Origin: JBCCWF01 sp038520475
Lineage (GTDB): Bacteria; Cyanobacteriota; Cyanobacteriia; CAKZMO01
Reading direction: 5' to 3'
NCBI GenBank assembly: GCA_038520475.1
Contig: JBCBLF010000207.1
Coordinates: forward strand, 1 to 8,873
Length of the DNA: 8,873 nt
The notes under the pieces are model-generated. The model had not been told where the DNA came from, did no database searches, and saw nothing but the letters and a program-made list of their open reading frames with translations. The translations under genes and the position numbers were made by a program. Positions 1-6,803 of the stretch are shown piece by piece. Each line of letters opens with the position of its first letter. The first letter of the stretch is position 1.

Positions 1-467
1 CAGATTGGAATCTTTAAGTATTCCTAGTCGAATCGCTATGTCAATCCGCTCTGTGACGATATCCACCACAGCATCGGTCAGCAGCAAATCAACATTCAGG
101 TCAGGATACGTTGTCTGAAAAGTTGGGAGTAAGGGAATGAGACACCGCTGTCCGAATGAAACTGAGGTGGTCACCCGAAGCGTTCCCTTAGGCTGTCCTG
201 ATGCTTCCGCTACATGGGCAGTTGCTTCTTGCAGTTCTGCAACTAAAGATTCCACCCGCTCAAAATGGTGCTTCCTGCTTCAGTTGGCGATAGCTTTCGA
301 GTTGTGCGTTGAAACAATCTCACCTGTAATTCCTTCTCTAGATTAGCGATTGCCCGCGACACCGAGGACGGATCGATGTTTCGTTCTCGGGCAACAGCGG
401 CAAAACTTCCCTGTCTGACCACATCGATGAATTGTTGAAGGGCATCAATATCCATAATCAGATTCAT
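1..467 (-). pseudogene. LysR-type transcriptional regulator, frameshifted and cut by the window edge
   Basis: A LysR-family DNA-binding regulator read leftward. The first frame (467 down to about 272) encodes the N-terminal winged helix-turn-helix: LQQFIDVVRQGSF, then DPSSVSRAIANLEKEL, then RLFQRTTRKLSPTEAG. It then hits a stop within 15 codons. From 270 down to 1 a shifted frame stays open for 90 codons. It continues the family pattern with HHFERVESLVAEL, then GTLRVTTS, then the effector-binding domain (FGQRCLIPLLPTF, DAVVDIVTERIDIAIRLG). Joining the frames leaves two orphan bases at 271-272, so one lost base restores the expected spacing. The C-terminal half of the effector domain lies outside the window. 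Start: Met at 467 or, by family fit, the MDIDALQQF Met at 455; neither has a good ribosome site. Both parts still read as clean LysR protein, so this is either a very recent mutation or a sequencing error. LysR identity is secure; pseudogene status is not. Confidence 0.85.
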
Positions 468-501
468 GCGTAATATGCACGATTCTAATGGTGATTTCTC
501 T

Positions 502-530
502 CTTTATTGATAAATTATCATCAAATAAAG
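502..530. promoter_or_regulatory. AT-rich nested dyad, candidate LysR operator
   Basis: The arms CTTTATT (502-508) and AATAAAG (524-530) are perfect inverted repeats. Nested inside are TTGAT (507-511) with ATCAA (520-524), and the near-palindrome GATAA-A-TTATC (509-519). Several T-N11-A spacings typical of LysR binding sites fit here, for example T508 to A520. The element lies 35-63 bases upstream of the regulator's first possible start, where an autoregulatory site would be expected. It sits 172 bases upstream of the dehydrogenase start, which is rather far for direct activation. The symmetry is seen in the sequence; binding is inferred. Confidence 0.4.
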
Positions 531-635
531 TGGCTGCGTAGGTGAACGCATGATGTTAGGACTGGCATGTTTGGGGTAGGAAGTGTTGATGTAAGCCCGT
601 TATTACCCATCACCACGCTTGGATATAGCGAATGT

Positions 636-658
636 TCAGCAGTCTCATATCAGCAGTC
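636..658. repeat. Short direct repeat TCAGCAGTC x2 upstream of the dehydrogenase
   Basis: TCAGCAGTC occurs at 636-644 and again at 650-658, a 14-base period, 44-66 bases upstream of the dehydrogenase start codon. A tandem arrangement in a promoter region could be a binding site, but 9-base repeats can arise by chance and no protein can be named. Confidence 0.3.
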
Positions 659-701
659 CTAAATCTGTAAGCGATCGCTTGTTAACAAAAGGAGAAGTGA
701 T

Positions 702-1565
702 ATGAATCAGATTGCGCTGCTTGGAACTGGAGCAATGGGATGTCGGATTGCTGACGCTTGGCTCTCCGCAGGATACGACCTCATCGTTTATAACCGAACG
801 CCTGAAAAAGTTAGCCCCTTATTAGACAGAGGAGCCCAGCAGGCAAAAACGCCTAAACACGCAGCAGAACAAGCTGACATTGTGATCAGTATGGTGACCG
901 ATGATGAGGCTTCTCGTTCGATTTGGCTAGAGCCGAATGTTGGCGCTGCGACGGGATTACGGAAAGGGGCGATCGTGATTGAGTCCAGCACCTTAACCGT
1001 TCATTGGACTCGACAACTGGCAACAGCACTGGAACATCGCGGAGCACGGTTCCTCGATGCGCCTGTTGTCGGTTCTCGTCCCCAAGCGGAGGCAAAAAAA
1101 ATGATTTATCTAGTTGGGGGCCAAGCCGAGACACTAAAGGTTGTTCACCCGATCTTGTCCGCTGTCAGCGCTGCTATTCATCATCTGGGCAGTGTCGGGC
1201 AAGGAATGTTAATGAAACTGGCGGTGAATGCACTATTTGGTGCACAAATTGCAGCGATGGGAGAAATTGTGGGTCTATTGTTGAGTCATGGCCTCAGTGT
1301 GGAGCAATCACTTGATTGCCTCAAACAATTGCCTATCATGAGCCCAGCTGTTGGTGGTGCGAGTCAGCTGATGGTCACGGGGAACCATGCTCCATTATTT
1401 CCAATTGAATTGGTGGAGAAAGATTTTCGCTATGCCATTCAGTCTGGGCAAGAAGTTCATGCTGATCTCCCAATATCGACGATGGTTCATCAAACGTATC
1501 AACGGGCGATCGCCGCTGGATATGGCAACAGTAACATCACTGGCATTGTTCAACTCTTCACGTGA
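702..1565 (+). CDS. NAD(P)-dependent oxidoreductase, 3-hydroxyisobutyrate dehydrogenase family
   Basis: A soluble beta-hydroxyacid dehydrogenase of 287 residues, the normal family length. The N-terminal Rossmann fold opens with IALLGTGAMG (4-13), the GxGxxG dinucleotide-binding loop. NRT at 31-33 follows the second strand; an arginine there usually favours NADPH. The substrate-binding loop is DAPVVGS (119-125), where DAPVSGG is common. GQGMLMKLAVN carries the expected catalytic Lys172 and Asn176, and EKD at 239-241 is the C-terminal Lys-Asp pair. Members oxidise or reduce small hydroxyacids or semialdehydes such as 3-hydroxyisobutyrate, tartronate or succinic semialdehyde; the exact substrate cannot be read from this sequence. 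The start is supported by AAGGAG at 689-694, seven bases before the ATG. The gene diverges from the frameshifted LysR gene, its likely regulator, and stands alone on its strand. Confidence 0.92.
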   Translation: MNQIALLGTGAMGCRIADAWLSAGYDLIVYNRTPEKVSPLLDRGAQQAKTPKHAAEQADIVISMVTDDEASRSIWLEPNVGAATGLRKGAIVIESSTLTVHWTRQLATALEHRGARFLDAPVVGSRPQAEAKKMIYLVGGQAETLKVVHPILSAVSAAIHHLGSVGQGMLMKLAVNALFGAQIAAMGEIVGLLLSHGLSVEQSLDCLKQLPIMSPAVGGASQLMVTGNHAPLFPIELVEKDFRYAIQSGQEVHADLPISTMVHQTYQRAIAAGYGNSNITGIVQLFT

Positions 1566-1929
1566 ATGGCGATCGATGTAGTGTCGTATCCATTCCTTTG
1601 TGAACGTTGCCCCATCGTCTGATGTTATGGTTCTTCAACCACTTGGAACATGCATGGAAAGGACCTATCCGTAATTGTTCGCATACGAGTTATTTCGGGT
1701 ATGTTAAAGGTTGAAAGCTCACCCAGGACAAAAAGTTCTAACAAACTGTTACCGACCATCGGCAACACCTGTCATGACTCCAAGTAGTTAGAGTAAGGTG
1801 TTTGACTGTAGGGGGTATGTGGCTGGATCAATGCCAGTGCACGAACAGCCCTGCTGATAATCACGCAGTTATCACTGATATTTAATGATGGCCTCTCGTC
1901 CGGATTACGGACCAAACTTCGAGTAATTG

Positions 1930-1958
1930 TTGAAAGATATCTTAGATATGAGTAGAAA
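1930..1958 (+). promoter_or_regulatory. Possible promoter of the histidine kinase gene
   Basis: TTGAAA (1930-1935, 5/6 match to the -35 consensus) is followed after 17 bases by TAGAAA (1953-1958, 4/6 match to the -10). Transcription would begin near 1965, leaving a leader of about 54 bases. This rests on consensus matching only. Confidence 0.3.
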
Positions 1959-1965
1959 AGATATC
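1934..1965. repeat. AAGATATC direct repeat across the kinase promoter
   Basis: AAGATATC appears at 1934-1941, where it is part of the 10-base palindrome AAGATATCTT (1934-1943), and again at 1958-1965. The two copies are 24 bases apart and bracket the possible -10 element, a plausible placement for a regulator site. The element is short and AT-rich, so chance is not excluded. Confidence 0.3.
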
Positions 1966-2018
1966 AGGTTGCATGATCAATCGCATCCTCATCGTTCTCA
2001 CATCAGCCAAGCCATATT

Positions 2019-4028
2019 GTGACTCCAAATCGGGCATCACCAGCGTATCGACAAAAAGCTGAACGCTTTGTTCATCTAACAGACAAAGGAAGGCAGCGTC
2101 CTCTACAGGTCGTTAGTCTTCGTGTAAAGTTGCTCATTGGATTTAGCCTTATCTTCAGCTTTGTATTCGCTGGTGCCTTCTACTGGTTCTATACGTTCAC
2201 TACAGATAAAACGATCACTCGGTTACGAGAGGATCTGGTGTCAACGCTAGAAGGTGCAGTAGAAGGTGTTGATGTTGAGGAGCTAGTTGAGCTTTATGAA
2301 GAAGGTGAACCCAATAGTGATGGCTTTTCCGATGATCCCCGCTATTTAAACCAGATGGCATGGTTTAAAACGGTGAAAAGCATTGAGCCTCGTGCGTGGC
2401 TCTACTCATATGTTGTGGGCCCAACTGAACAAAATCGTCGGGTTGGAGATTCACCAGTTCCGCCTGGAGGAACTGAAACGGTCTATTTAGTGGATTTATG
2501 GGCGTCTTATGATCCGTCAAAAGCGGTTGGTTTCCTGGAACCTGACTTGACGAGTTCGCGATCGCGCCAGGTGATGGAATACGGTCTCCCCGTTGAAGAA
2601 CCGCGAATCTATACCGATGCCTGGGGCACCTGGCTATCTGCATTTGCGCCGATCAAAAATAGTGCAGGAGAGACGGTTGCAATCCTTGGATTGGATATTG
2701 AGGCAGATTACGTTTTCAAGCTTCAGGATCGCATCCGCAATCGGGTCCTCATCTCTTTTGTCATCACCTATGGCATCTTGTTTGTGCTGATTTACGTGTT
2801 GTCTGGCATCTTGACGCGTAACTTAACTAAACTTACCCAATCGGCTGAGCTGATTGCTGCCGGAGACTACAATCAGAGCTTGAGCTTTCCAAAAGAGATT
2901 AACCGCAGGCGAATATCCAATTCCTCTACGGTCAATTCATCGATTCAACATCTTCCAGTTGGCTTGCGTGACGAAATGAATATCCTAGCTCAAGCCTTCG
3001 AAACGATGGTGGATAGTATTCGTACTAGAGAACATCAAATTCGAGAGGGGAAGAAGATTGAAGATGAAATGCGTCAGGCCCTACAAGTTGAACGAGAATT
3101 AAACGAACTTAAATCCAAATTTGTTTCGATTGTGTCGCACGAATTTCGTACGCCACTTACTGTGCTCCGAACGTCAATAGAGCTGCTTGAAAAGTATGGA
3201 CATGTTGCAACAGAAGAAAAGAAACAAACCTATTTCCAGCGCATTCGGCTAGCCATCACAAACATGACCCAGCTATTGGAAGACGTGTTAGTTGTGGGTC
3301 GTGCAGAAGCGGGAAAACTTGACTTCAAACCCTGTCCAGTTGAGCTTGAGCCATTTTGCGCAGAAATTGTTGAGGAAATTCAGCATGGATTGGGCGTTGC
3401 GCATCACATTATTTTTCACTACAAAAGTGATGTGGCTGACGCGCAACTTGATCCGAATTTGTTGCGGTCTATTCTCACAAACTTGTTATCAAATGCAGTG
3501 AAATATTCTCCGAAGGGGAGTCAAATCGATTTTTCTGTTGCACGAGAAGAACAGAATCTGTTGTTTGTTATTGCTGATCAAGGAATTGGTATTCCAAAAG
3601 ATGATCAACCTCATCTATTTCAGCTGTTCCATCGCGCAAGCAACGTCGATACGATTCGAGGCACAGGGTTGGGGTTGGCCATTGTTCAGCAGTGTATTAC
3701 TCGTCATAAAGGCCACGTGAAGTTTGAAAGCCATGAAAACGAAGGTACAACCTTCTATGTTCGCCTACCCATCCAAATTGATGTGGATGGTGAATCGATG
3801 CCTCAGATCACCGAGCACGATTGGCACACTCATCTAAATGGGAATGGTCACTACGTTTCTGAAAATGGAGTGACCTATCGAGTATCATCGCGACGACAGA
3901 TGGACACATACTCTCATTCAGAAGGAGAACCAACCTATCACTTTCAAAAACAACCGTCAGCGGTACCGTCAACCTCTCCTGATGCCCATGCTGCGAGTCC
4001 CGAGGCAAGACCAAACCATTCTCACTAA
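2019..4028 (+). CDS. Membrane sensor histidine kinase, Cache-like sensor plus HAMP, orphan
   Basis: A 669-residue two-component sensor kinase. Transmembrane segment 1 is at about 35-58. The extracytoplasmic part, about 60-240, ends in APIKNSAGETVAILGLDI, typical of single Cache/PDC sensor domains. Transmembrane segment 2 is at about 243-266. HAMP follows (from about 267 to 338) with an extra 22-24 residues between its two helices. A helical linker leads to the HisKA domain, with phospho-acceptor His374 in SHEFRTPL (codon at 3138). The ATPase domain is complete: N box TNLLSNAVKYS (487-497), G1 DQGIGIP (520-526), F box FQLFHRA (534-540) and G2 GTGLGLAI (548-555). A hydrophilic, histidine-rich tail covers 588-669. 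It should autophosphorylate and pass phosphate to a response regulator, but none lies nearby. The start is GTG; an in-frame stop at 1974 and no ATG or TTG in between make it the only usual upstream choice. There is no clear ribosome site. The ligand is unknown. Confidence 0.93.
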   Translation: MTPNRASPAYRQKAERFVHLTDKGRQRPLQVVSLRVKLLIGFSLIFSFVFAGAFYWFYTFTTDKTITRLREDLVSTLEGAVEGVDVEELVELYEEGEPNSDGFSDDPRYLNQMAWFKTVKSIEPRAWLYSYVVGPTEQNRRVGDSPVPPGGTETVYLVDLWASYDPSKAVGFLEPDLTSSRSRQVMEYGLPVEEPRIYTDAWGTWLSAFAPIKNSAGETVAILGLDIEADYVFKLQDRIRNRVLISFVITYGILFVLIYVLSGILTRNLTKLTQSAELIAAGDYNQSLSFPKEINRRRISNSSTVNSSIQHLPVGLRDEMNILAQAFETMVDSIRTREHQIREGKKIEDEMRQALQVERELNELKSKFVSIVSHEFRTPLTVLRTSIELLEKYGHVATEEKKQTYFQRIRLAITNMTQLLEDVLVVGRAEAGKLDFKPCPVELEPFCAEIVEEIQHGLGVAHHIIFHYKSDVADAQLDPNLLRSILTNLLSNAVKYSPKGSQIDFSVAREEQNLLFVIADQGIGIPKDDQPHLFQLFHRASNVDTIRGTGLGLAIVQQCITRHKGHVKFESHENEGTTFYVRLPIQIDVDGESMPQITEHDWHTHLNGNGHYVSENGVTYRVSSRRQMDTYSHSEGEPTYHFQKQPSAVPSTSPDAHAASPEARPNHSH

Positions 4029-4082
4029 TGGCTTGTAATGTCGTGTTGTATTCATTCTTCTAATTGGTACATGATTTAGTTT

Positions 4083-4115
4083 TTATGGAGCCTATTCTGC
4101 AGGCGGGTTCCATAA
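4083..4115 (+). terminator. Hairpin downstream of the histidine kinase, possible terminator
   Basis: TTATGGAGCC (4083-4092) pairs with GGTTCCATAA (4106-4115) over ten positions, one of them a G-U pair, around a 13-base loop. It starts 55 bases after the kinase stop. No T run follows, so it is either a weak or Rho-assisted terminator or a 3'-end stabilising structure. Confidence 0.4.
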
Positions 4116-4152
4116 GATATTTAGTGCATCCATTTCAGACAATGGGGTTATG

Positions 4153-4204
4153 TCAATTCTCTAAAAACCTGGCGTTATTTGTAGCTGCGTTTTTAGAGAA
4201 TTGA
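4153..4204. terminator. Perfect 16-bp inverted repeat between convergent genes, likely bidirectional terminator
   Basis: The left arm at 4153-4168 (TCAATTCTCTAAAAAC) and the right arm at 4189-4204 are exact reverse complements of 16 bases, with a 20-base loop. The right arm ends two bases before the phytyltransferase stop codon, and the repeat lies 125 bases after the kinase stop, so it can serve both converging transcripts. It is AT-rich and lacks a T tract outside the stem on either strand, which is not the canonical intrinsic form. A palindromic intergenic repeat family is an alternative. Confidence 0.55.
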
Positions 4205-4206
4205 TA

Positions 4207-5184
4207 TTAAGCAAGCAAGCAAGCAATTGGAAATAGGATGTATTCAAGGAAAAACAGTTTCCAAATGAATTGGTAAAAGTCAGCAATTGATTGCTTTTGA
4301 CGAAGATTAACCCGCCGACTCAATAACCATATGAGCCCGATGGCAAGACTATGGGACACAACGATGAGTCCTGTGTTTATGGATGGAAGACTAAAGCTAG
4401 CGAGTATCATGCCGCCATAGCAAATTGTCAGCACCCATCGTGCTAGCTTGAAAACCGTATGGATGCCCAGCTTAACCGTAAAGGTTGTGATGTTGTAGCG
4501 GCGATCGCCCTCTAAATCAGGAATATCCTTAAAAATGGCGATCGCAAACGTGAATACTAGGATAAAGGCTGTTAGCGTCCAGACTTCAGGGGTGACGATC
4601 GTTGGCTGATTCAATCCATCGCGAAAATGTAGAAATAAGCCAATATTTACAATTACGCCCCGCACGGTAAAAATGCAAATTGATGCCCAGAATGGAAATC
4701 GCTTTAGTCGAATGGGCGGGAGAGAGTATGCGGTCCCGATTGCAAGACTGATCCATACGGTCCACATTAAAAAATGACCTTGGATCAAGGATGCGATGAG
4801 GGCAAGCAATCCGGTCAGAAACACGATGATCCGCCCTATGTTCGGTGAGAACTCGCCAGATGCAATCGGTAAATGGGGCTTGTTCATCTGGTCAATCTCG
4901 ACATCGTAGAGTTGATTGAGACCCACGATGTAAACATTGCCACATAAACAGGTCAACCATGCTGCCAATACCCTCAACAATGAAGCAGATGGGGGGAGTC
5001 CTGTATTAGAACTGCTAGCGATCGCAATGACCCATAGGCTAAATACGCTTAGCGTTGTTCCAATGATGGTATGGGGACGTGAAAATTTCCAAAAACTGTA
5101 CAGCCAGGGCAAATGACGTTGTACCCATGACGGAGAATGCCTGGGAGATTGGAGGGGTGAGGGAGAGATGCGAGACGGAGGCAT
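4207..5184 (-). CDS. hpt: Homogentisate phytyltransferase (UbiA prenyltransferase family)
   Basis: An integral membrane prenyltransferase that joins the phytyl group of phytyl diphosphate to homogentisate with decarboxylation, giving 2-methyl-6-phytylbenzoquinol. This is the first committed step of tocopherol (vitamin E) synthesis. The 325-residue protein carries WKFSRPHTIIGTTLSV (32-47) and the two Asp-rich Mg-diphosphate sites: NQLYDVEID (90-98) and KDIPDLEGD (219-227). GTAYSLPPIRLKRF (150-163), TVRGVIVNIGLF (173-184) and DFYQFIWKLFFLEY (302-315) are close to Slr1736 of Synechocystis as I remember it. Hydrophobic segments throughout suit the nine-helix UbiA fold. The N terminus is about 25 residues longer than Slr1736 and rich in Pro and Ser. 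The ATG at 5184 has no visible ribosome site, but no ATG occurs between it and the conserved region. The gene stands alone on its strand. The last codons lie in a GCTT repeat. Confidence 0.93.
   Translation of the reverse strand: MPPSRISPSPLQSPRHSPSWVQRHLPWLYSFWKFSRPHTIIGTTLSVFSLWVIAIASSSNTGLPPSASLLRVLAAWLTCLCGNVYIVGLNQLYDVEIDQMNKPHLPIASGEFSPNIGRIIVFLTGLLALIASLIQGHFLMWTVWISLAIGTAYSLPPIRLKRFPFWASICIFTVRGVIVNIGLFLHFRDGLNQPTIVTPEVWTLTAFILVFTFAIAIFKDIPDLEGDRRYNITTFTVKLGIHTVFKLARWVLTICYGGMILASFSLPSINTGLIVVSHSLAIGLIWLLSRRVNLRQKQSIADFYQFIWKLFFLEYILFPIACLLA
4209..4226. repeat. Tetranucleotide repeat (AAGC)4 at the 3' end of hpt
   Basis: Four perfect AAGC units plus AA run from 4209 to 4226. On the coding strand this is a GCTT repeat that encodes the final residues ACLLA and leads directly into the TAA stop. 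Gain or loss of a four-base unit by slippage would shift the frame at the extreme C terminus. Confidence 0.8.
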
Positions 5185-5811
5185 GAATAGGTTAAGGCAG
5201 ATGGACAGTCAATTCTGGTATGGTCGTCGGCAATACGACAGCAGAAGCATGATGCCGATAGAAGTTATCAGCGATAGGTAAGGATATTTGGCGATGCGGT
5301 TTATTCTGCGCGCTCATCTTCGATTATCCTGGGACCTGCGTTCGCACTGTCATCGTAAAGAGACACCTCAAGTATCCTGAAAAACCAACAATCTCGTGAA
5401 AAATATTGAGAAACTGTGTTGATTGGCTGTTCCATCGAACACCATCATGCAGTTATGTCATTTAGATGGTTACTCATTCAGGCCGGTTGATTATCAGCCT
5501 ACAGTGGTCTGAAGATGCTAGATGCAAGCTGTGGGTTCATCGCTTGGTCTGCATCGTCAATCGGCATAAAATATAAGGCAAAGGGATTTAAGACTAGAAA
5601 GCCAAGAAGAAAGCATAAGAAATCTCAGATAGAACAAGCAATTTAAGACAATTCAGCTTAAAGCCGTCAAAATTTGTGTATTTAGGCGACATAATTTGGT
5701 GCTATTGACAACAATGCACGATATGCAGAAGACTGCCTCAAGCTCTTTCACTCATTGGTGATCGTCTACAACCAAAAGCCTCCACTCCAGAAATTCTCAG
5801 AACTAGGACGC
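5185..5811. other. Long intergenic region between divergent hpt and the bestrophin gene
   Basis: More than 600 bases with stops in every frame and no recognisable gene or RNA. A weak imperfect stem pairs TCAGGCC (5478-5484) with GGTCTGA (5506-5512), allowing one G-U pair. A possible promoter lies at 5544-5572. The frame of the downstream gene is open from 5695 but has only TTG and GTG codons (5755 and 5758) as starts before the ATG at 5812. The region is unusually long for two housekeeping-type genes and may carry regulatory sites for both. Confidence 0.55.
5544..5572 (+). promoter_or_regulatory. Possible promoter of the bestrophin-family gene
   Basis: TTGGTC (5544-5549, weak -35) is followed after 17 bases by TAAAAT (5567-5572, 5/6 match to the -10 consensus). 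Use of this site would give a leader of about 230 bases before the ATG at 5812. It was found by consensus matching alone. Confidence 0.28.
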
Positions 5812-6738
5812 ATGCAATTTATAAAACAAGACTGGTTCCATCTTGCGTTTCGGCTGCGTGGTTCAGTTATTCCTGCAACTTTACCGCGCACGTTTCTCTG
5901 TGGAGCGGTTGGGCTGGTGGTCTCAATTCTTTATCAAAATGATATGCCTGTTTCTTACCCGCTCAATAACTTCATTCCGGAGTTGGTATTGAGCCTGTTG
6001 CTAGTTTTTCGAACAAACGCTTCATATGAGCGGTTCTGGGAAGGACGCAAGCTGTGGGGAAACATGGTGAATTCGGTGCGTAATCTCGCACGACATATGT
6101 GGATTATCGTGCTGGAACGTCAAAAGCGCGATCGCGATCACAAAGTTGTCATGCTACGGATGTTAGTTGCCTATGCAGTAGCCGTGAAGCTCCGTCTTCG
6201 GCGGCAACCCCCAGATGCCGAACTCCAAGCGTTGTTGCCCAATGAACAATTTCAAAAACTCTCAGTTTCGAAAAATCCTCCCTTAGAAATTGCCTTCTGG
6301 ATTGAGGACTATCTACAGATGCAACATCAACGCGATCGCCTCAATCTTTATCAGTTGACCGCAATGCAGCAGCTTTTGGATGAGTTGATTAACGTCTTGA
6401 GTGGGTGTGAGCGCATCTTAAAGACCCCAATTCCTCTTGCCTATGCGATTCACCTCAAGCAACTCCTGTTTATCTATTGCATTACTCTGCCATTTCAAGT
6501 TGTGAGTACAGTTGGTTGGTGGACTGGACCTCTGGTCGCGCTGATTGGCTTCACACTTTTTGGCATTGAGGAGATTGGAGTTGAAATTGAAGATCCGTTT
6601 GGTTCAGATCCAAATGATTTGCCCCTAGATGAGTTGTGTCAAATGATGCTTCAAAACATTGATGCTTTGGTTAGCTTAGCACCCTGTACAAGTGCTGAAG
6701 CGCCAATTAAAACAACGATTCAATTCAATTCAGACTAA
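5812..6738 (+). CDS. Bestrophin-family ion channel protein (UPF0187)
   Basis: A 308-residue membrane protein of the bestrophin family, which forms pentameric ion channels; plant thylakoid members conduct chloride, and the Klebsiella homologue is cation-selective. Seen here: WFHLAFRLRGSVIP (8-21), the family block LLVFRTNASYERFWEGRKLWG (63-83), CERILKTPIPLAYAIHLK (199-216), LPFQVVSTVGWW (226-237), and the C-terminal signature GIEEIGVEIEDPFGSDPNDLPLD (251-273). Hydrophobic segments lie at about 20-42, 55-66, 216-232 and 238-252. Role and ion are inferred only from the family; in a cyanobacterium the thylakoid or plasma membrane is possible. Start: the frame also allows TTG at 5755 (327 residues), but it has no ribosome site. 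The ATG at 5812 has AGGA at 5805-5808 (close, three bases) and matches where homologues begin. Monocistronic by position. Confidence 0.88.
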   Translation: MQFIKQDWFHLAFRLRGSVIPATLPRTFLCGAVGLVVSILYQNDMPVSYPLNNFIPELVLSLLLVFRTNASYERFWEGRKLWGNMVNSVRNLARHMWIIVLERQKRDRDHKVVMLRMLVAYAVAVKLRLRRQPPDAELQALLPNEQFQKLSVSKNPPLEIAFWIEDYLQMQHQRDRLNLYQLTAMQQLLDELINVLSGCERILKTPIPLAYAIHLKQLLFIYCITLPFQVVSTVGWWTGPLVALIGFTLFGIEEIGVEIEDPFGSDPNDLPLDELCQMMLQNIDALVSLAPCTSAEAPIKTTIQFNSD

Positions 6739-6773
6739 TTTCCGACTTATTGAAGCTGTCCTTAGCGGACGTG

Positions 6774-6803
6774 TTGACAGTATCAAGAGTTATTTGCGAT
6801 GAT
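6774..6803 (+). promoter_or_regulatory. Candidate promoter of the rplU-rpmA operon
   Basis: A perfect -35 TTGACA (6774-6779) is followed after 18 bases by GATGAT (6798-6803, 4/6 match to TATAAT). Transcription would begin near 6810, giving a leader of about 100 bases. A second possible -10, TATAAA at 6834-6839, has no good -35. The region between the bestrophin stop and rplU must hold the operon promoter, because I see no long-range co-transcription signal. Confidence 0.4.

Larger units (their letters stand above)
1566..2018. other. Gene-free stretch between the dehydrogenase and the histidine kinase
   Basis: About 450 bases with frequent stops in all frames and no recognisable protein remnant. 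There is a weak 5-bp stem GTCCG/CGGAC at 1898-1912 with no following T run, so I see no convincing terminator for the dehydrogenase. The last 90 bases hold a possible promoter and the AAGATATC repeats, listed separately. Confidence 0.6.

Noticed and set aside
137..346. Plus-strand open frame of 69 codons
   Set aside because: It lies antisense to the LysR gene, has no ribosome site or family likeness, and is explained by the coding pattern on the other strand.
886..1315. Overlapping open frames on both strands inside the dehydrogenase
   Set aside because: These are shadow frames of a clear conserved gene, with Cys/Ser/Arg-rich composition typical of out-of-frame translation.
1898..1912. GTCCG/CGGAC stem as a terminator
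   Set aside because: It has only five pairs, no T run, and lies 330 bases past the dehydrogenase stop.
5705..5710. Perfect TTGACA as -35 of the bestrophin gene
   Set aside because: At 16-18 bases downstream there is no acceptable -10 (AGAAGA, GAAGAC, AAGACT), so the hexamer alone is not evidence of a promoter.
5755..5811. TTG or GTG start for the bestrophin gene
   Set aside because: No ribosome site precedes either codon, and the extra 19 residues do not resemble the family; the ATG at 5812 fits better.
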